From assembly GCA_965198565.1 (NCBI GenBank), contig OZ240665.1, positions 2,418,001-2,482,000 of the forward strand: a stretch of DNA of 64,000 nt, written 5' to 3'. Below, one piece after another: positions 35,445 to 44,560 of this stretch. This DNA is from LMUY01 sp965198565 (GTDB taxonomy: Bacteria; Pseudomonadota; Alphaproteobacteria; Acetobacterales; Acetobacteraceae). The translations under genes and the position numbers were made by a program. Below the pieces are notes generated by a model. The model saw only the letters and a list, made by a program, of their open reading frames with translations. It searched no databases and was not told where the DNA came from. Position 1 is the stretch's first letter; each line of letters starts with the position of its first letter.

Positions 35445-36842
35445 CTACGGGAGGCGGGGGCGCTTGGACTGGGCGTCTACGTTGGGGTTCCAGGCGATGA
35501 GGCGGCCGGGGCGCTTGTCGGTGGCGAAGGCCAAAGCCCATTGCGCGCTGACCATGAAGCGGTTGCGGAAGCCGATGAGGAAGAAGATGTGGGCGACCGC
35601 CCAGAGGCCCCAGGCGGGCCAGCCGGTGACGCGCACGGCGCCGAAATCCGCCACCGCCTTGGCGCGGCCGATGGTGGCCATGGTGCCGTAGTCGCGATAG
35701 TGGAAGGGCCGGACGCGCTGGCCGGCCTGGCGGCGCAGGATGGTTTTGGCCACGTAGTGCCCTTGTTGCTTGGCCACGGGCGCTAGGCCGGGCAAGGGCT
35801 TGCCGTGGCGGTCCAACGCCAAGGCGGCGTCGCCAATGACGTGGACATGGGGTAGGCCGGGGACGTGCAGATCCGGCGCGACGGCGACGCGGCCACCCTT
35901 GGCAGGGTCCACGCCCAGCCAGGCGGCGGCGGGGGTGGCGGCGATTCCTGCCGTCCAGATGATGGTGGCGGCGGGGATCGAGTCGGTTTCGAGGTGCACG
36001 ATGCCTTCCTCGATGGCGGTCACCTTGCTGCTGAGCCGGATGGCCACGCCGAGCTGGCGCAGTTGATCGGCCGCGTGGTTGGAGAGGTCTTCCGGGAACT
36101 CGGCTAGGACGCGCGGGCCGGCTTCGACCAGCACGATGCGCACGGTGGATTGGCTGAGTTCGTGGTCGGAGATGAGGAGCTCGCGGGATAGCTCGGCGAT
36201 GGAGCCGGCCATTTCGACTCCGGTCGGGCCGGCGCCGATCAGCACGAAGGTGAGCAGGCGGTCGCGCTCGGCAGGGTCCTCGGCGGTGCAGGCGCGCTCG
36301 AAGGCGAGCAGGATGCGTCCGCGCAGATCGAGCGCGTCGTGCAGGCTCTTCAGGGCGGGGGCGTGCTGCTCCCAGTCACTGTTGCCGAAGTAGCTGGGCT
36401 GCGAGCCGGTGGCGATGACCAGTTCGTCGTAGGGCACGGCGAGGCCGTCGCAGGTGACATACTGGGTGGCTGTGTCAATGGCGGTCACGGCGCCCATCAT
36501 GACGCGGGTGTGCGGCGTGGCGGGGATGACGTCGCGCACGGGGGAGGCGATGTCGGCGGGGGAGAGCGCGGCGGTGGCGACCTGGTAGAGCAGGGGCTGG
36601 AACAGGTGGTGGTTCTGGGCGTCGATGACGGTGAGGTCGATGCCGGGGTGGCGGGCCAGCGCGACGGAGGCGTTCAGGCCGCCGAAGCCCGCGCCGATGA
36701 CGACGACGCGGTGCCGCTTGTGGGAGGGCGGCGGTGCAAGGCGGGCCTGGCGGCGGGCGTCGACCCGGCCGGCATAGAAGAGGGCGAGGGTTCCGCCCAT
36801 GAGAGCGGCGGCCGCGACGGTTTTGGAGCGCATGCGAGGCAT
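35445..36842 (-). CDS. ndh: Type II NADH dehydrogenase (NAD(P)/FAD-dependent oxidoreductase)
   Basis: The 465-residue flavoprotein oxidises NADH and reduces quinone without proton pumping, at the cytoplasmic side of the membrane. A hydrophobic N-terminal helix (VAAAALMGGTLALFYAG) precedes the FAD motif RVVVIGAGFGGLNASVALAR and the quinone-site-like QNHHLFQPLLYQVATAALSP. The NAD motif is FVLIGAGPTGVEMAG. The second FAD segment is HVIGDAALALD, then PVAKQQGHYVAKTILRR. A C-terminal membrane-binding hydrophobic stretch (AWGLWAVAHIFFLIGF) follows. ATG 36842 is chosen over 36944, whose upstream residues cover a hairpin. It converges with the dehydrogenase gene ending at 35413. Confidence 0.88.
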   Translation of the reverse strand: MPRMRSKTVAAAALMGGTLALFYAGRVDARRQARLAPPPSHKRHRVVVIGAGFGGLNASVALARHPGIDLTVIDAQNHHLFQPLLYQVATAALSPADIASPVRDVIPATPHTRVMMGAVTAIDTATQYVTCDGLAVPYDELVIATGSQPSYFGNSDWEQHAPALKSLHDALDLRGRILLAFERACTAEDPAERDRLLTFVLIGAGPTGVEMAGSIAELSRELLISDHELSQSTVRIVLVEAGPRVLAEFPEDLSNHAADQLRQLGVAIRLSSKVTAIEEGIVHLETDSIPAATIIWTAGIAATPAAAWLGVDPAKGGRVAVAPDLHVPGLPHVHVIGDAALALDRHGKPLPGLAPVAKQQGHYVAKTILRRQAGQRVRPFHYRDYGTMATIGRAKAVADFGAVRVTGWPAWGLWAVAHIFFLIGFRNRFMVSAQWALAFATDKRPGRLIAWNPNVDAQSKRPRLP

Positions 36843-36945
36843 CCGTTGCTGGTTCGGAGCTTTCAACACGTGAGCCGCGGGGGAGTTGTGCAGGGGGACA
36901 CTTGTCGATCGCGGGTGAAAGTGGGGCGATGGGCCCTCACCCATA

Positions 36946-36972
36946 CCCTCTCCCAGAGGGAGAGGGCTTTTT
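36946..36972 (+). terminator. Hairpin with T-run between ndh and gor
   Basis: CCCTCTCCC (36946-36954), a three-base loop and GGGAGAGGG (36958-36966) are followed by CTTTTT on the plus strand. Both neighbouring genes run on the minus strand, where the stem is not followed by a T-run. It may act weakly after gor or simply be one of the ccctctccc palindromes scattered in many genomes. Confidence 0.4.
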
Positions 36973-36999
36973 GGTTGGTGGGGCGGGCAGGAGCGGGGT

Positions 37000-38370
37000 T
37001 TATTCGGCGGCTTTGGCGGGGAGGCCGGACTCGCGGGTGCGGGTGCGGAGGGTGACCCATTCTTCGGCGGCGGTGGGGTGGATGCCGATGGTGCGGTCGA
37101 AGTCGGCCTTGGTGGCGCCGGCGGTCATGGCCACGGCAATGCCCTGCATCATCTCCGGGGCGTCGTCGCCCAGCATGTGGGCGCCGACGATGCGCTGGGT
37201 GGATTGCTCCACAACCAGCTTCATCACGCTCTGGGCATGGCGGCCGGTCATGGTGTGGCGCATGGGGGTGAAGCGCGACAGGTAGATGTCCACCGGGAAG
37301 CGGGCGGCGGCGTCCTCCTCGGTCAGGCCTACGGTGGCGATCGGGGGATGGCTGAAGACGGCGGTGGCGACGGTGTCGAAGTTCCAGGTGCGGGGCTTGG
37401 GGCCGAACAGGTGGTCGGCGAGGCGGTGGCCCTCGGCGATGGCCACCGGGGTCAGGTTCATTTTGTTGCAGACGTCGCCGATGGCGTAGATGTGGGGCTG
37501 ACTGGTCTGGCCCTCGGCGTCGACGGTGATGGCGCCGTTCGGGGCGGTGGCGACGGAGGCGGCGTCGAGGCCGAGCGCGCGCGTGTTGGGGCGGCGGCCG
37601 GTGGCCCAGAACACCAGGTCGGTGTGGCGGATGGTGCCGTCCTTGAGGTGGACGACGTAGCGGTCGCCGTCGCGCTCGACGCGGGCCGGCTCGGTGCCGC
37701 AGTGCAGCCGGATGCCTCGGGCGGCCAGCGCCTCGGCCAGGGCGGCGCGCATGTCGCCGTCGAAACCGCGCAAGGGGAGCGGGGGGCGGCAGACCAGCTC
37801 GACGTCGGCGCCCAGCCCGGCGAACACGCCGGCGAACTCGACGGAGATGTAGCCGGCGCCGATCATCATGACGTGCTTGGGCAGGGCGGGCAGGTGGAAC
37901 GCGTCGTCCGAGACGATGCCGAGATCGCCGCCGGGTATGTCGGGGCGGATGGGGTGGCCGCCGACGGCGATGACGACGCGCTCGGCGGTGACGCGTTGGC
38001 CGCCGACGTCCAGGGTGTGGGGGTCTTCGAATTTCGCGTGCGCGTCGAACAGGGTGCAGGCGCCGAGCAGGCGGACGTAGATGCCGTTCAGGCGAGCGAT
38101 CTCGGCGTCTTTCTTGGCGATGAAGGCGGCCCAATCATGGGTGCCGCGCTGGGTGTTCCAGCCGAAGCCGCGGCTGTCCTCGGCGGCCATGCCGTAGTCG
38201 GCGGCCATCACCATCAGCTTTTTGGGGACGCAGCCGACGTTGACGCAGGTGCCGCCCCAGTGGGTGCTCTCGGCGACTGCGACCCGGGCGCCGTAGCTGG
38301 CGGCGATGCGGGCGCACCGCACGCCGCCCGAGCCGCCGCCGATGACGAACAGGTCGAAATCGTACGCCAT
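37000..38370 (-). CDS. gor: Glutathione-disulfide reductase
   Basis: The 456-residue class I flavoprotein disulfide reductase reduces oxidised glutathione with NADPH in the cytosol. It has the FAD motif FVIGGGSGGVRCARIAASYG, the redox-active pair in GTCVNVGCVPKKLM, the NADPH motif MMIGAGYISVEFAGVFAGLG and the second FAD segment IYAIGDVCNKMNLTPVA. The C-terminal active-site loop is GIHPTAAEEWVTLRTRT. VELVCRPPLPLRGFD contains Arg residues consistent with NADPH. It forms a row with grxD and bolA on the same strand, with 10 bases to grxD. Confidence 0.93.
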   Translation of the reverse strand: MAYDFDLFVIGGGSGGVRCARIAASYGARVAVAESTHWGGTCVNVGCVPKKLMVMAADYGMAAEDSRGFGWNTQRGTHDWAAFIAKKDAEIARLNGIYVRLLGACTLFDAHAKFEDPHTLDVGGQRVTAERVVIAVGGHPIRPDIPGGDLGIVSDDAFHLPALPKHVMMIGAGYISVEFAGVFAGLGADVELVCRPPLPLRGFDGDMRAALAEALAARGIRLHCGTEPARVERDGDRYVVHLKDGTIRHTDLVFWATGRRPNTRALGLDAASVATAPNGAITVDAEGQTSQPHIYAIGDVCNKMNLTPVAIAEGHRLADHLFGPKPRTWNFDTVATAVFSHPPIATVGLTEEDAAARFPVDIYLSRFTPMRHTMTGRHAQSVMKLVVEQSTQRIVGAHMLGDDAPEMMQGIAVAMTAGATKADFDRTIGIHPTAAEEWVTLRTRTRESGLPAKAAE

Positions 38371-38380
38371 GGCGACGTGG

Positions 38381-38722
38381 TTAGGCGGCGGCCTGGTGCG
38401 GGACGCCCTTTTCGGAGAGCAGCGCCTCGAGTTCGCCGGACTGGAACATCTCGGTGATGATGTCGCAGCCGCCGATGAACTCGCCGTCGACGTAGAGCTG
38501 CGGGATGGTGGGCCATTGGGAGAACGCCTTGACGCCCTCGCGCAGCGCCGGGTCTTCCAGCACGTTGGCGGTTTGGAACGGGACGCTCAGGTGGCTCAGG
38601 ATCTGGACCACGCGGGCCGAGAAGCCGCATTGGGGGAACATGGCGTTGCCCTTCATGAAGAGCATGACGCGGTTGTTGGCAATGTCGGCCTTGATGCGGT
38701 CGGTGGCGGCGGTGTCGCTCAT
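38381..38722 (-). CDS. grxD: Monothiol glutaredoxin, Grx4 family
   Basis: The 113-residue CGFS glutaredoxin (FPQCGFSARVVQILSHLSV) has WPTIPQLYVDGEFIGGCDII, the glutathione-binding segment. Proteins of this kind bind a [2Fe-2S] cluster with glutathione and act in iron-sulfur trafficking with BolA partners. Here bolA lies 14 bases upstream, so the two probably form the known Grx4-BolA complex. gor follows and would keep glutathione reduced. Confidence 0.95.
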   Translation of the reverse strand: MSDTAATDRIKADIANNRVMLFMKGNAMFPQCGFSARVVQILSHLSVPFQTANVLEDPALREGVKAFSQWPTIPQLYVDGEFIGGCDIITEMFQSGELEALLSEKGVPHQAAA

Positions 38723-38736
38723 GGGGTGGGCTCCGG

Positions 38737-38967
38737 TTACGGGGGAGAGGTCTGCAGGGCCAGGGCGTGCAACTCGCCGCCCATCCGGCCGTGCAGGGCG
38801 GCGTAGACGAGCTGGTGCTGGCGCACCCGGGACAAGCCACGGAAGGCCTCGCTGGTGACAGTGGCGGCGTAGTGGTCGCCGTCGCCAGCCAAGTCCTCGA
38901 CGGTCACGGTGGCGTCGGGGAGGGCGGCGCGGATCATTGCCTCGATCTCACTGGCGGCCATAGCCAT
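38737..38967 (-). CDS. bolA: BolA/IbaG family protein
   Basis: The 76-residue protein has the BolA fold signature: an N-terminal helix (ASEIEAMIRAALPDATVTVE), DLAGDGDHYAATVTSEAFRG and LSRVRQHQLVYAALHGRMGG, with the conserved His residues (HYAATV, RQHQLV, LHAL) that can ligand a [2Fe-2S] cluster bridged with Grx4. It is the first gene of bolA-grxD-gor. The ATG at 38967 or the next one, two codons later, is the start. The divergent gene is 193 bases away, so the promoter lies there. Confidence 0.93.
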   Translation of the reverse strand: MAMAASEIEAMIRAALPDATVTVEDLAGDGDHYAATVTSEAFRGLSRVRQHQLVYAALHGRMGGELHALALQTSPP

Positions 38968-39160
38968 GCGTTAGAACTCTCGTGGTTGCGCAAGGATATG
39001 GTCGGAGGCTGGTGCGGTGTCAAACCGTGTGGCGCTTGCCGTTCGTGGCGGAGGCGGGGCGGGCGGTGTGGCGACGGAATTAGCAGCGCGGCAGTCAGAA
39101 ATTGCTGGAAGACAGTTGAATTTCCGGCGAGGATGACTTGACCGAGCAAGGCGTCCGACC

Positions 39161-39742
39161 ATGCGTAAGCTCTATCTTTTGCCACTTTGTGCAGCAGCCT
39201 ATGTGCTTTGGCCCTGTGTCGAGTTGTATCGGCTGGGTGTGGCGGTCGAAAGCGGCAATGTTCAGGCATTGACGACCGGGGTTGACTGGGACTCGGTGCG
39301 TGAAGGGCTGAAAGAGGACATCGCCGACGGGATCATGGGGGAAGACCCGGGCGTGACGACCGCCGATACCGGCGCGTTGCCGCCGTTCGGGGCCGGTTTC
39401 GTCAAGGGGATGGCGGGCAATGTGGTGGACCGGATGGTAACGCCCGAGCACCTGGCGGCCGAGTTCCGCACCACGATCGGGCTGACGCGGCTGAAGCCTG
39501 ACCCGATGTCGCTGAGGGGTTGGTTCGATAACCCCACGCGGGTGGAGGCGAGCTTCCGGCCAGATAAGACCGCGGTGGCCGCTTCGGCGCCGATCCTGGT
39601 GCAGATGGACTTGCTCAGGCAGGGTTGGGGGTTCGCCTGGTGCGTAACCCGCGTCACGGTGCCGGGCGAGTTGCTGGCGCGGCTCGATGGCGGGAGCGAC
39701 CCGGCGCCGGCGAGTGGCGGGAAGGTGTTTGCCGGGCCGTAG
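39161..39742 (+). CDS. DUF2939 domain-containing protein
   Basis: This 193-residue protein has an N-terminal membrane or signal segment (LYLLPLCAAAYVLWPCVELY). The DUF2939 pattern follows: LYRLGVAVESGNVQALTTGV, DWDSVREGLKEDI, GFVKGMAGNVVDRMVTPEHL and later FRPDKTAVAASAPILVQMDL, then GWGFAWCVTRVTVPG. It is probably exposed to the periplasm. Its function is unknown. It lies 87 bases upstream of ligD on the same strand and divergent from bolA. Confidence 0.8.
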   Translation: MRKLYLLPLCAAAYVLWPCVELYRLGVAVESGNVQALTTGVDWDSVREGLKEDIADGIMGEDPGVTTADTGALPPFGAGFVKGMAGNVVDRMVTPEHLAAEFRTTIGLTRLKPDPMSLRGWFDNPTRVEASFRPDKTAVAASAPILVQMDLLRQGWGFAWCVTRVTVPGELLARLDGGSDPAPASGGKVFAGP

Positions 39743-39828
39743 CGCCGACTGAGAGGCAGACGTGGCAAGGCACTGGGAGCCGTCTGCAGCGTTAGGCGCT
39801 TGAAACGGTTTGCAGGGCGCGAGACGGC

Positions 39829-42501
39829 ATGGCGACGAAGAAGCTGGAAGCCTACCACGCGAAACGGGATTTTTCGCTCACCAAGGAGCCGCGGGGCGAT
39901 GGCGGCCAGCGGTCCGGCGGCCGGTTGCGCTTCGTGGTGCAGAAGCATGCGGCGACGCGGCTGCATTACGACCTTCGGCTCGAACTGGATGGCGTGTTCA
40001 AGTCCTGGGCGGTGACGCGCGGGCCGTCGCTCGACCCGCATGACCGGCGGCTGGCGGTGGAGGTCGAGGACCATCCGCTGGACTATGGGGATTTCGAGGG
40101 CACGATCCCGAAGGGCCAATATGGCGGCGGGACGGTGCAGCTCTGGGACCGGGGGTATTGGTCGCCGGAGGGGATGACGGCCGAGGAGGGGCTCGCCGGC
40201 GGGGACCTGAAGTTCACCCTGGAGGGGGAGCACCTGCATGGCAGTTGGGTGCTGGTGCGGATCAAGAACTGGAGCGGCGGCAAGCGCGTCAATTGGCTGC
40301 TGATCAAGCACCGGGACGGGTTTGCGCATGAGGGCGATGACGATGCCCTGCTGGCGGAGGACCGGTCGGTGGCGTCGGGCCGGTCGATGGAGGAGATCGG
40401 CGAGGGGACGGGGCGGGCGCCGAAGCCGTTCATGCAGGCGGATGCGCCAGTGGGCGAGGACGCCGTGTGGGACTCCAACGTCGGGCTGGCTCCGGCGCTG
40501 CGCGCGGCGGGGGAGACGCATGTGGCGGCCAAGGGGGGCAAGGCCGCGGCGCGGAAACCTGCTCGAGGGAAGGCGGTGGGGAAGACCGCGGCGCCGGGGA
40601 GTTCGATGCCTGAGTTCGTGGAGCCGCAGCTCTGCGCGACGGTGGAGCGACCGCCGGCGGACACGGGGTGGGTGCACGAGATCAAGCTCGATGGCTACCG
40701 GCTGCAGGCGCGGATTGCGGACGGAACGGCGACCCTGCGCACGCGCAAGGGGTTCGATTGGACCAAGCGGTTTTCCGCCGTCGCGGGTGCCTTCAAGGGG
40801 TTGGCGGACGGCATCATCGATGGCGAGGTGGTCGCACTCGATGGCAACGGGGCGCCGGATTTTGCCGCGTTGCAGGCGGCGCTGTCGGAAGGGGAGAGCG
40901 CGGAGCTGGTGTTCTTCGCGTTCGACATGTTGTTTGCCGGTGACGAGGACCTGCGCAAGCGGCCGCTTTCGGAACGCAAGGAGCGGTTGCGCACGGCGTT
41001 GGACGCGCTGCCGAAGCGGGCGAGCAAGGTGGTGCGCTACCTGGACCACTTCGACACCGGGGGCGACGCGGTGCTGCTCTCGGCCTGTAAACTGTCGCTC
41101 GAGGGCATTGTCTCGAAGCGGCTGGATGCGCCGTATCATTCCGGGCGAAGCCAGACTTGGAGCAAAGCCAAGTGTCGCGGCGGCCATGAGGCGGTGATCG
41201 GGGCGTGGACGGACACGAAGGGGCAGTTCCGGTCGCTTATCGTGGGTGTGCATCGGGGGGCGCATTTCGTGCACATCGGCCGGGTTGGCACGGGGTTCGG
41301 CGCGGCCAAAGCGAAGCCGTTGATGGAGCGGCTGCGGGAGGTGGCGGCGGAGAAGAGCCCGTTCACCGGCCCGGGGGCGCCTCGGCCGGCGGCGAATATC
41401 CACTGGGTTCGGCCGGAGCTGGTGGCCGAAATCGAGTTCGCCGGCTGGACCGGCGAAGGAATGCTGCGGCAGGCGGCGTTCAAGGCCCTGCGGGAGGACA
41501 AGCCGGCCGAGGAGGTCGTGGCAGAGGCAGCGGCGCCGGCCACGACAGAGATCGCCAAGCCTGCTGCGTCAGGGCCGAAAGCGCCGGCCTCGCCGAGCGC
41601 GCCCTCCGACGTGATGGGGGTGCCCATCTCGCGGCCAGACAAGGTGATGTGGCCCGATGGCGGGGATGGCAATGCGGTGACCAAGCTGGCGCTGGCGCGC
41701 TACTACGAGGCGGTCGGGCCTTGGCTGATCCGGCATTTGAAGGGGCGGCCGTGCTCGATCATCCGCGCGCCCGATGGGTTTTCCGGACAGACATTCTTTC
41801 AGCGGCATGCGATGCCGGGTTCCTCCAACCTGCTGGCGCTGGTGACGGCACTGGGAGACCGGAAGCCGTATCTGGAGATCGACCGGGTGGAGGGGCTGGC
41901 GGCGATTGCGCAGATCGCCGGGTTGGAACTGCATCCGTGGAATTGCGATCCGTTTCACTATGACGTGCCTGGGCGGCTCGTGTTCGATTTGGACCCAGGG
42001 CCTGGCGTCGCGTTCACCACCGTGATCGAAGCGGCGAAGCAGGTGCGGGACCTGCTTGCGGAACTCGGATTGACGAGTTTCTGCAAGACGACTGGCGGCA
42101 AAGGGCTGCACATCGTGACGCCGCTGGCGCGGGCGCAGCGGGACAACGCGAGTTGGGCCGACGCAAAAGCCTTTGCCCGCGGCGTGTGCCAGGTGATGGC
42201 GGACGCGGCGCCGGACAAGTTCGTGATGACGATGGCCAAGCAGCAGCGGAACGGCCGGATATTTCTCGACTACCTGCGTAACGACCGGATGGCGACGGCC
42301 GCAGCGCCGCTCTCGCCTCGGGCTCGGCCAGGGGCTACGGTCTCGATGCCGCTCACGTGGTCGCAGGTGAAGGCTGGGCTGGACCCGGCGCACTACACGG
42401 TCCAGACGGTGCCGGGCTTGCTGCAGAAGTCCAAGGCGTGGGCGGAGTATTGCGAGGCGGAACGGCCTCTGACGGATGCGATCAAGCGGCTGAAGCAGTG
42501 A
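39829..42501 (+). CDS. ligD: Multifunctional DNA ligase D (end joining)
   Basis: The 890-residue protein has three catalytic domains in the usual order. The 3'-phosphoesterase domain (about 1-170) has FVVQKHAATRLHYDLRLELD and VEVEDHPLDYGDFEGTIPKG. The ATP-dependent ligase domain (about 255-545) has the adenylated Lys in VHEIKLDGYRLQAR near residue 286, IIDGEVVALD and LEGIVSKRLDAPY. The polymerase/primase domain (about 590-880) has FDLDPGPGVAFTTVIEAAKQ and TTGGKGLHIVTPL. It joins double-strand breaks with Ku, but no ku gene is in the window. The next gene starts one base before its stop ends (TGATG). Confidence 0.95.
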   Translation: MATKKLEAYHAKRDFSLTKEPRGDGGQRSGGRLRFVVQKHAATRLHYDLRLELDGVFKSWAVTRGPSLDPHDRRLAVEVEDHPLDYGDFEGTIPKGQYGGGTVQLWDRGYWSPEGMTAEEGLAGGDLKFTLEGEHLHGSWVLVRIKNWSGGKRVNWLLIKHRDGFAHEGDDDALLAEDRSVASGRSMEEIGEGTGRAPKPFMQADAPVGEDAVWDSNVGLAPALRAAGETHVAAKGGKAAARKPARGKAVGKTAAPGSSMPEFVEPQLCATVERPPADTGWVHEIKLDGYRLQARIADGTATLRTRKGFDWTKRFSAVAGAFKGLADGIIDGEVVALDGNGAPDFAALQAALSEGESAELVFFAFDMLFAGDEDLRKRPLSERKERLRTALDALPKRASKVVRYLDHFDTGGDAVLLSACKLSLEGIVSKRLDAPYHSGRSQTWSKAKCRGGHEAVIGAWTDTKGQFRSLIVGVHRGAHFVHIGRVGTGFGAAKAKPLMERLREVAAEKSPFTGPGAPRPAANIHWVRPELVAEIEFAGWTGEGMLRQAAFKALREDKPAEEVVAEAAAPATTEIAKPAASGPKAPASPSAPSDVMGVPISRPDKVMWPDGGDGNAVTKLALARYYEAVGPWLIRHLKGRPCSIIRAPDGFSGQTFFQRHAMPGSSNLLALVTALGDRKPYLEIDRVEGLAAIAQIAGLELHPWNCDPFHYDVPGRLVFDLDPGPGVAFTTVIEAAKQVRDLLAELGLTSFCKTTGGKGLHIVTPLARAQRDNASWADAKAFARGVCQVMADAAPDKFVMTMAKQQRNGRIFLDYLRNDRMATAAAPLSPRARPGATVSMPLTWSQVKAGLDPAHYTVQTVPGLLQKSKAWAEYCEAERPLTDAIKRLKQ

Positions 42502-43136
42502 TGGTGGAAGCCGTGAGTGCTTGGGACATGCTAGAGGGTTTGGTGATGGAATTCGGTGCAGGCCGTGGGCGCTTTTGGGTGCGGCGGGTGGCGGCCTGGG
42601 CTTTGGTCGGGCTTGCGGCTGCCGCCGGCGCTGCGCCGGCGAGGGCGGAGCTGAAGCAAGGCGACCCGGCGCCAGAGTTTACGGCGCAGGCGACACTTGG
42701 CGGCAAGGAGTTCGTGTTTTCGTTGGCGGACTCGCTCAGGCACGGGCCGGTGGTGCTGTATTTCTACCCCGCGGCGTTCACCAAGGGCTGCACGGTCGAG
42801 GCGCATGACTTTGCTGAGGCGATTGATCGCTATAAGTCGCTCGGCGCGACCGTCATTGGTATCTCTGGCGATGACATCGGCACGTTGGACAAGTTTTCGG
42901 TCAGCGAGTGCCAGAGCAAATTTGCCGTGGTTGCCGACCCGAGACGTGCCGTGATGAAGGCGTATGATGCGGTGCTGGTGCCATTCCTGTCCTATGCCAA
43001 GCGGACGTCCTACGTGATCACGCCGGATGACCGCGTGATCTACAGCTACACCGCTTTGGATCCGGACGAGCACGTGGCGAACACGCTCGCGGCGCTCGCG
43101 GACTGGAGACAGGCGCATCCGAAATCAGGGCAGTGA
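42501..43136 (+). CDS. Exported peroxiredoxin (AhpC/TSA, BCP-like)
   Basis: The 211-residue protein starts with a basic N-region and a signal-like hydrophobic stretch (VAAWALVGLAAAAGAAPARA), so it should act in the periplasm. The thioredoxin-fold peroxidase part has the peroxidatic Cys in YPAAFTKGCTVEAHDFAEAI, DKFSVSECQSKFAVVADP with a possible resolving Cys, and RTSYVITPDDRVIY. Such enzymes reduce peroxides with thiol donors. ATG 42501 overlaps the ligD stop; ATG 42546 would give a shorter leader and is equally possible. The 3' end overlaps the convergent MFS gene by 12 bases. Confidence 0.85.
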   Translation: MVEAVSAWDMLEGLVMEFGAGRGRFWVRRVAAWALVGLAAAAGAAPARAELKQGDPAPEFTAQATLGGKEFVFSLADSLRHGPVVLYFYPAAFTKGCTVEAHDFAEAIDRYKSLGATVIGISGDDIGTLDKFSVSECQSKFAVVADPRRAVMKAYDAVLVPFLSYAKRTSYVITPDDRVIYSYTALDPDEHVANTLAALADWRQAHPKSGQ

Positions 43137-44429
43137 TAGCGGCTTTGACGATGGGGAGGCGCGCCTATCGCTCACTTCGATCCTCGTTGGCCGGCGCTCG
43201 GTGAGGTAGCAAAAAAATGCACTGACTGGGAGGGCGAGGCCGACCCACGTGGTGAGAGACCAGCCGCCTTCGGCATAGCTCCAGCCCGCCAAGGCGGAGC
43301 CGGCGGCGCCGCCCACGAAGAAAGTGGCCATGAACAGTCCGTTCAAACGGCTGCGGTATTCAGCGCCAAGCGAGTAGATCGCCCGCTGGGCGAGAACGAG
43401 ATGAGCCGTCACGCCGAAGTCGAGCATGATTGCCGCGACGACCAGGACGGCAAGGCTGGCGCCGGTGGGAAGAGTGCCCAGGCGAGCCAGCAGGAAGGCA
43501 CCTGCTACGACAATCATGGATACTGCTGTGGCTGGTTTGGTCCAGCCTAAGTCGGCAGCACGTCCAGCAAGGGGCGCTGAGATAGCGCCAGCCACTCCTG
43601 CAAGCGCGAACAACGCGATGCCATTCTGGGAAAGGTGGAATACGTCAGCCAGCAGGAGCGGAACCGATGTCCAGAACAGGCTGAAACCGGCGAACAAGAA
43701 CGCGTGATAACAGGAGCGTCGTTGCAAGACGGGCGTGTGCCGCGCGAGTGCCGCCATGGAGCCGAGCAGGCGGCTGTAGCTCAGGCCCGGCGTTGGTGTC
43801 CGCTTTGGCATCAGCAGGCCAAGTAGGACCATCACGCCGGCCATGACGCCTGCGGACGCAAAGAAGACCATATGCCAGGAAGATATGCTGGCGATGAAGC
43901 TGGCGACCGGCCGGGCAAACATGATGCCGAGCATCAGGCCGCTCATGACATTGCCGACAACTCGGCCACGCGCCGCCTCGGGGGCGAGATGGGCGGCGTA
44001 GGGCACGAGGATTTGCACAGCGACGGAGCCGAGCCCAACCAGCAGGGCGCAAACTAGGAAGCCCAGCGCGTGATGCGACAAGGCTGCCCCGAGCAGCGCC
44101 ACCATGGCGAAGCAGACAGATGCGAGCACCAGCGCGCGGTTTTCAAACAGGTCGCCAAGCGGGACAACGAAGAGCAACCCTACGCCGTAGCCAATTTGCG
44201 TCGTCGTCACGATGAGACCGGCGGCACCTGGCGAGAGCCCGAGCGAGGCACTGATGGGGCCGACGAGCGGCTGTGCGTAGTAGATGTTCGCGACAATTAG
44301 GCCGCAGGCTACAGCCAACAACACGGTTAGAGACGTTGGCACCTCGGCGGCCGATGCGCCCTGCGAAGACGAAGATAGCGTGTCAGCCAATATGCCGCCC
44401 CTCTGCAACCAAGACCGCTGCAAGACCAA
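43125..44429 (-). CDS. MFS transporter
   Basis: The 434-residue protein has about twelve hydrophobic segments. It starts with LTVLLAVACGLIVANIYYAQ, then PLVGPISASLGLSPGAAGLI and TTTQIGYGVGLLFVVPLGDL, and has the MFS loop GLMMPK-like motif (LLMPKRTPTPG) in the centre. The pattern YYAQPL..I..LG belongs to a drug/proton antiporter-like subgroup of uncertain substrate. The start may be a few codons downstream of 44429. It is the last chromosomal-type gene before the prophage module. Confidence 0.85.
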   Translation of the reverse strand: MVLQRSWLQRGGILADTLSSSSQGASAAEVPTSLTVLLAVACGLIVANIYYAQPLVGPISASLGLSPGAAGLIVTTTQIGYGVGLLFVVPLGDLFENRALVLASVCFAMVALLGAALSHHALGFLVCALLVGLGSVAVQILVPYAAHLAPEAARGRVVGNVMSGLMLGIMFARPVASFIASISSWHMVFFASAGVMAGVMVLLGLLMPKRTPTPGLSYSRLLGSMAALARHTPVLQRRSCYHAFLFAGFSLFWTSVPLLLADVFHLSQNGIALFALAGVAGAISAPLAGRAADLGWTKPATAVSMIVVAGAFLLARLGTLPTGASLAVLVVAAIMLDFGVTAHLVLAQRAIYSLGAEYRSRLNGLFMATFFVGGAAGSALAGWSYAEGGWSLTTWVGLALPVSAFFCYLTERRPTRIEVSDRRASPSSKPLSLP

Positions 44430-44560
44430 GACCGAACTCGATCCAGCCAGGTCTCGTTCTGTCCGGCCTCAACGCTTGCCATCGAGGAAAGACGCTTGAT
44501 GACCGTCACGGGATTCCTGGTCAAGGTGGCTTGCTGAGGAGGTGCCATATTCGCCGGCGA

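Noticed and set aside
36946..36972. Strong terminator for gor
   Set aside because: The T-run is on the wrong strand for gor, so it is listed only as a low-confidence hairpin.
37078..38457. Plus-strand open frame of 459 codons opposite gor
   Set aside because: Antisense shadow of a well-supported glutathione reductase gene.
39262..41403. Minus-strand open frame of 713 codons opposite ligD
   Set aside because: Arg/Pro/His-rich mirror frame of ligD and DUF2939; no family features.
44430..44560. Prophage attachment site or tRNA at the left prophage edge
   Set aside because: No tRNA-like cloverleaf or direct repeat could be recognised, and the other edge is outside the window.
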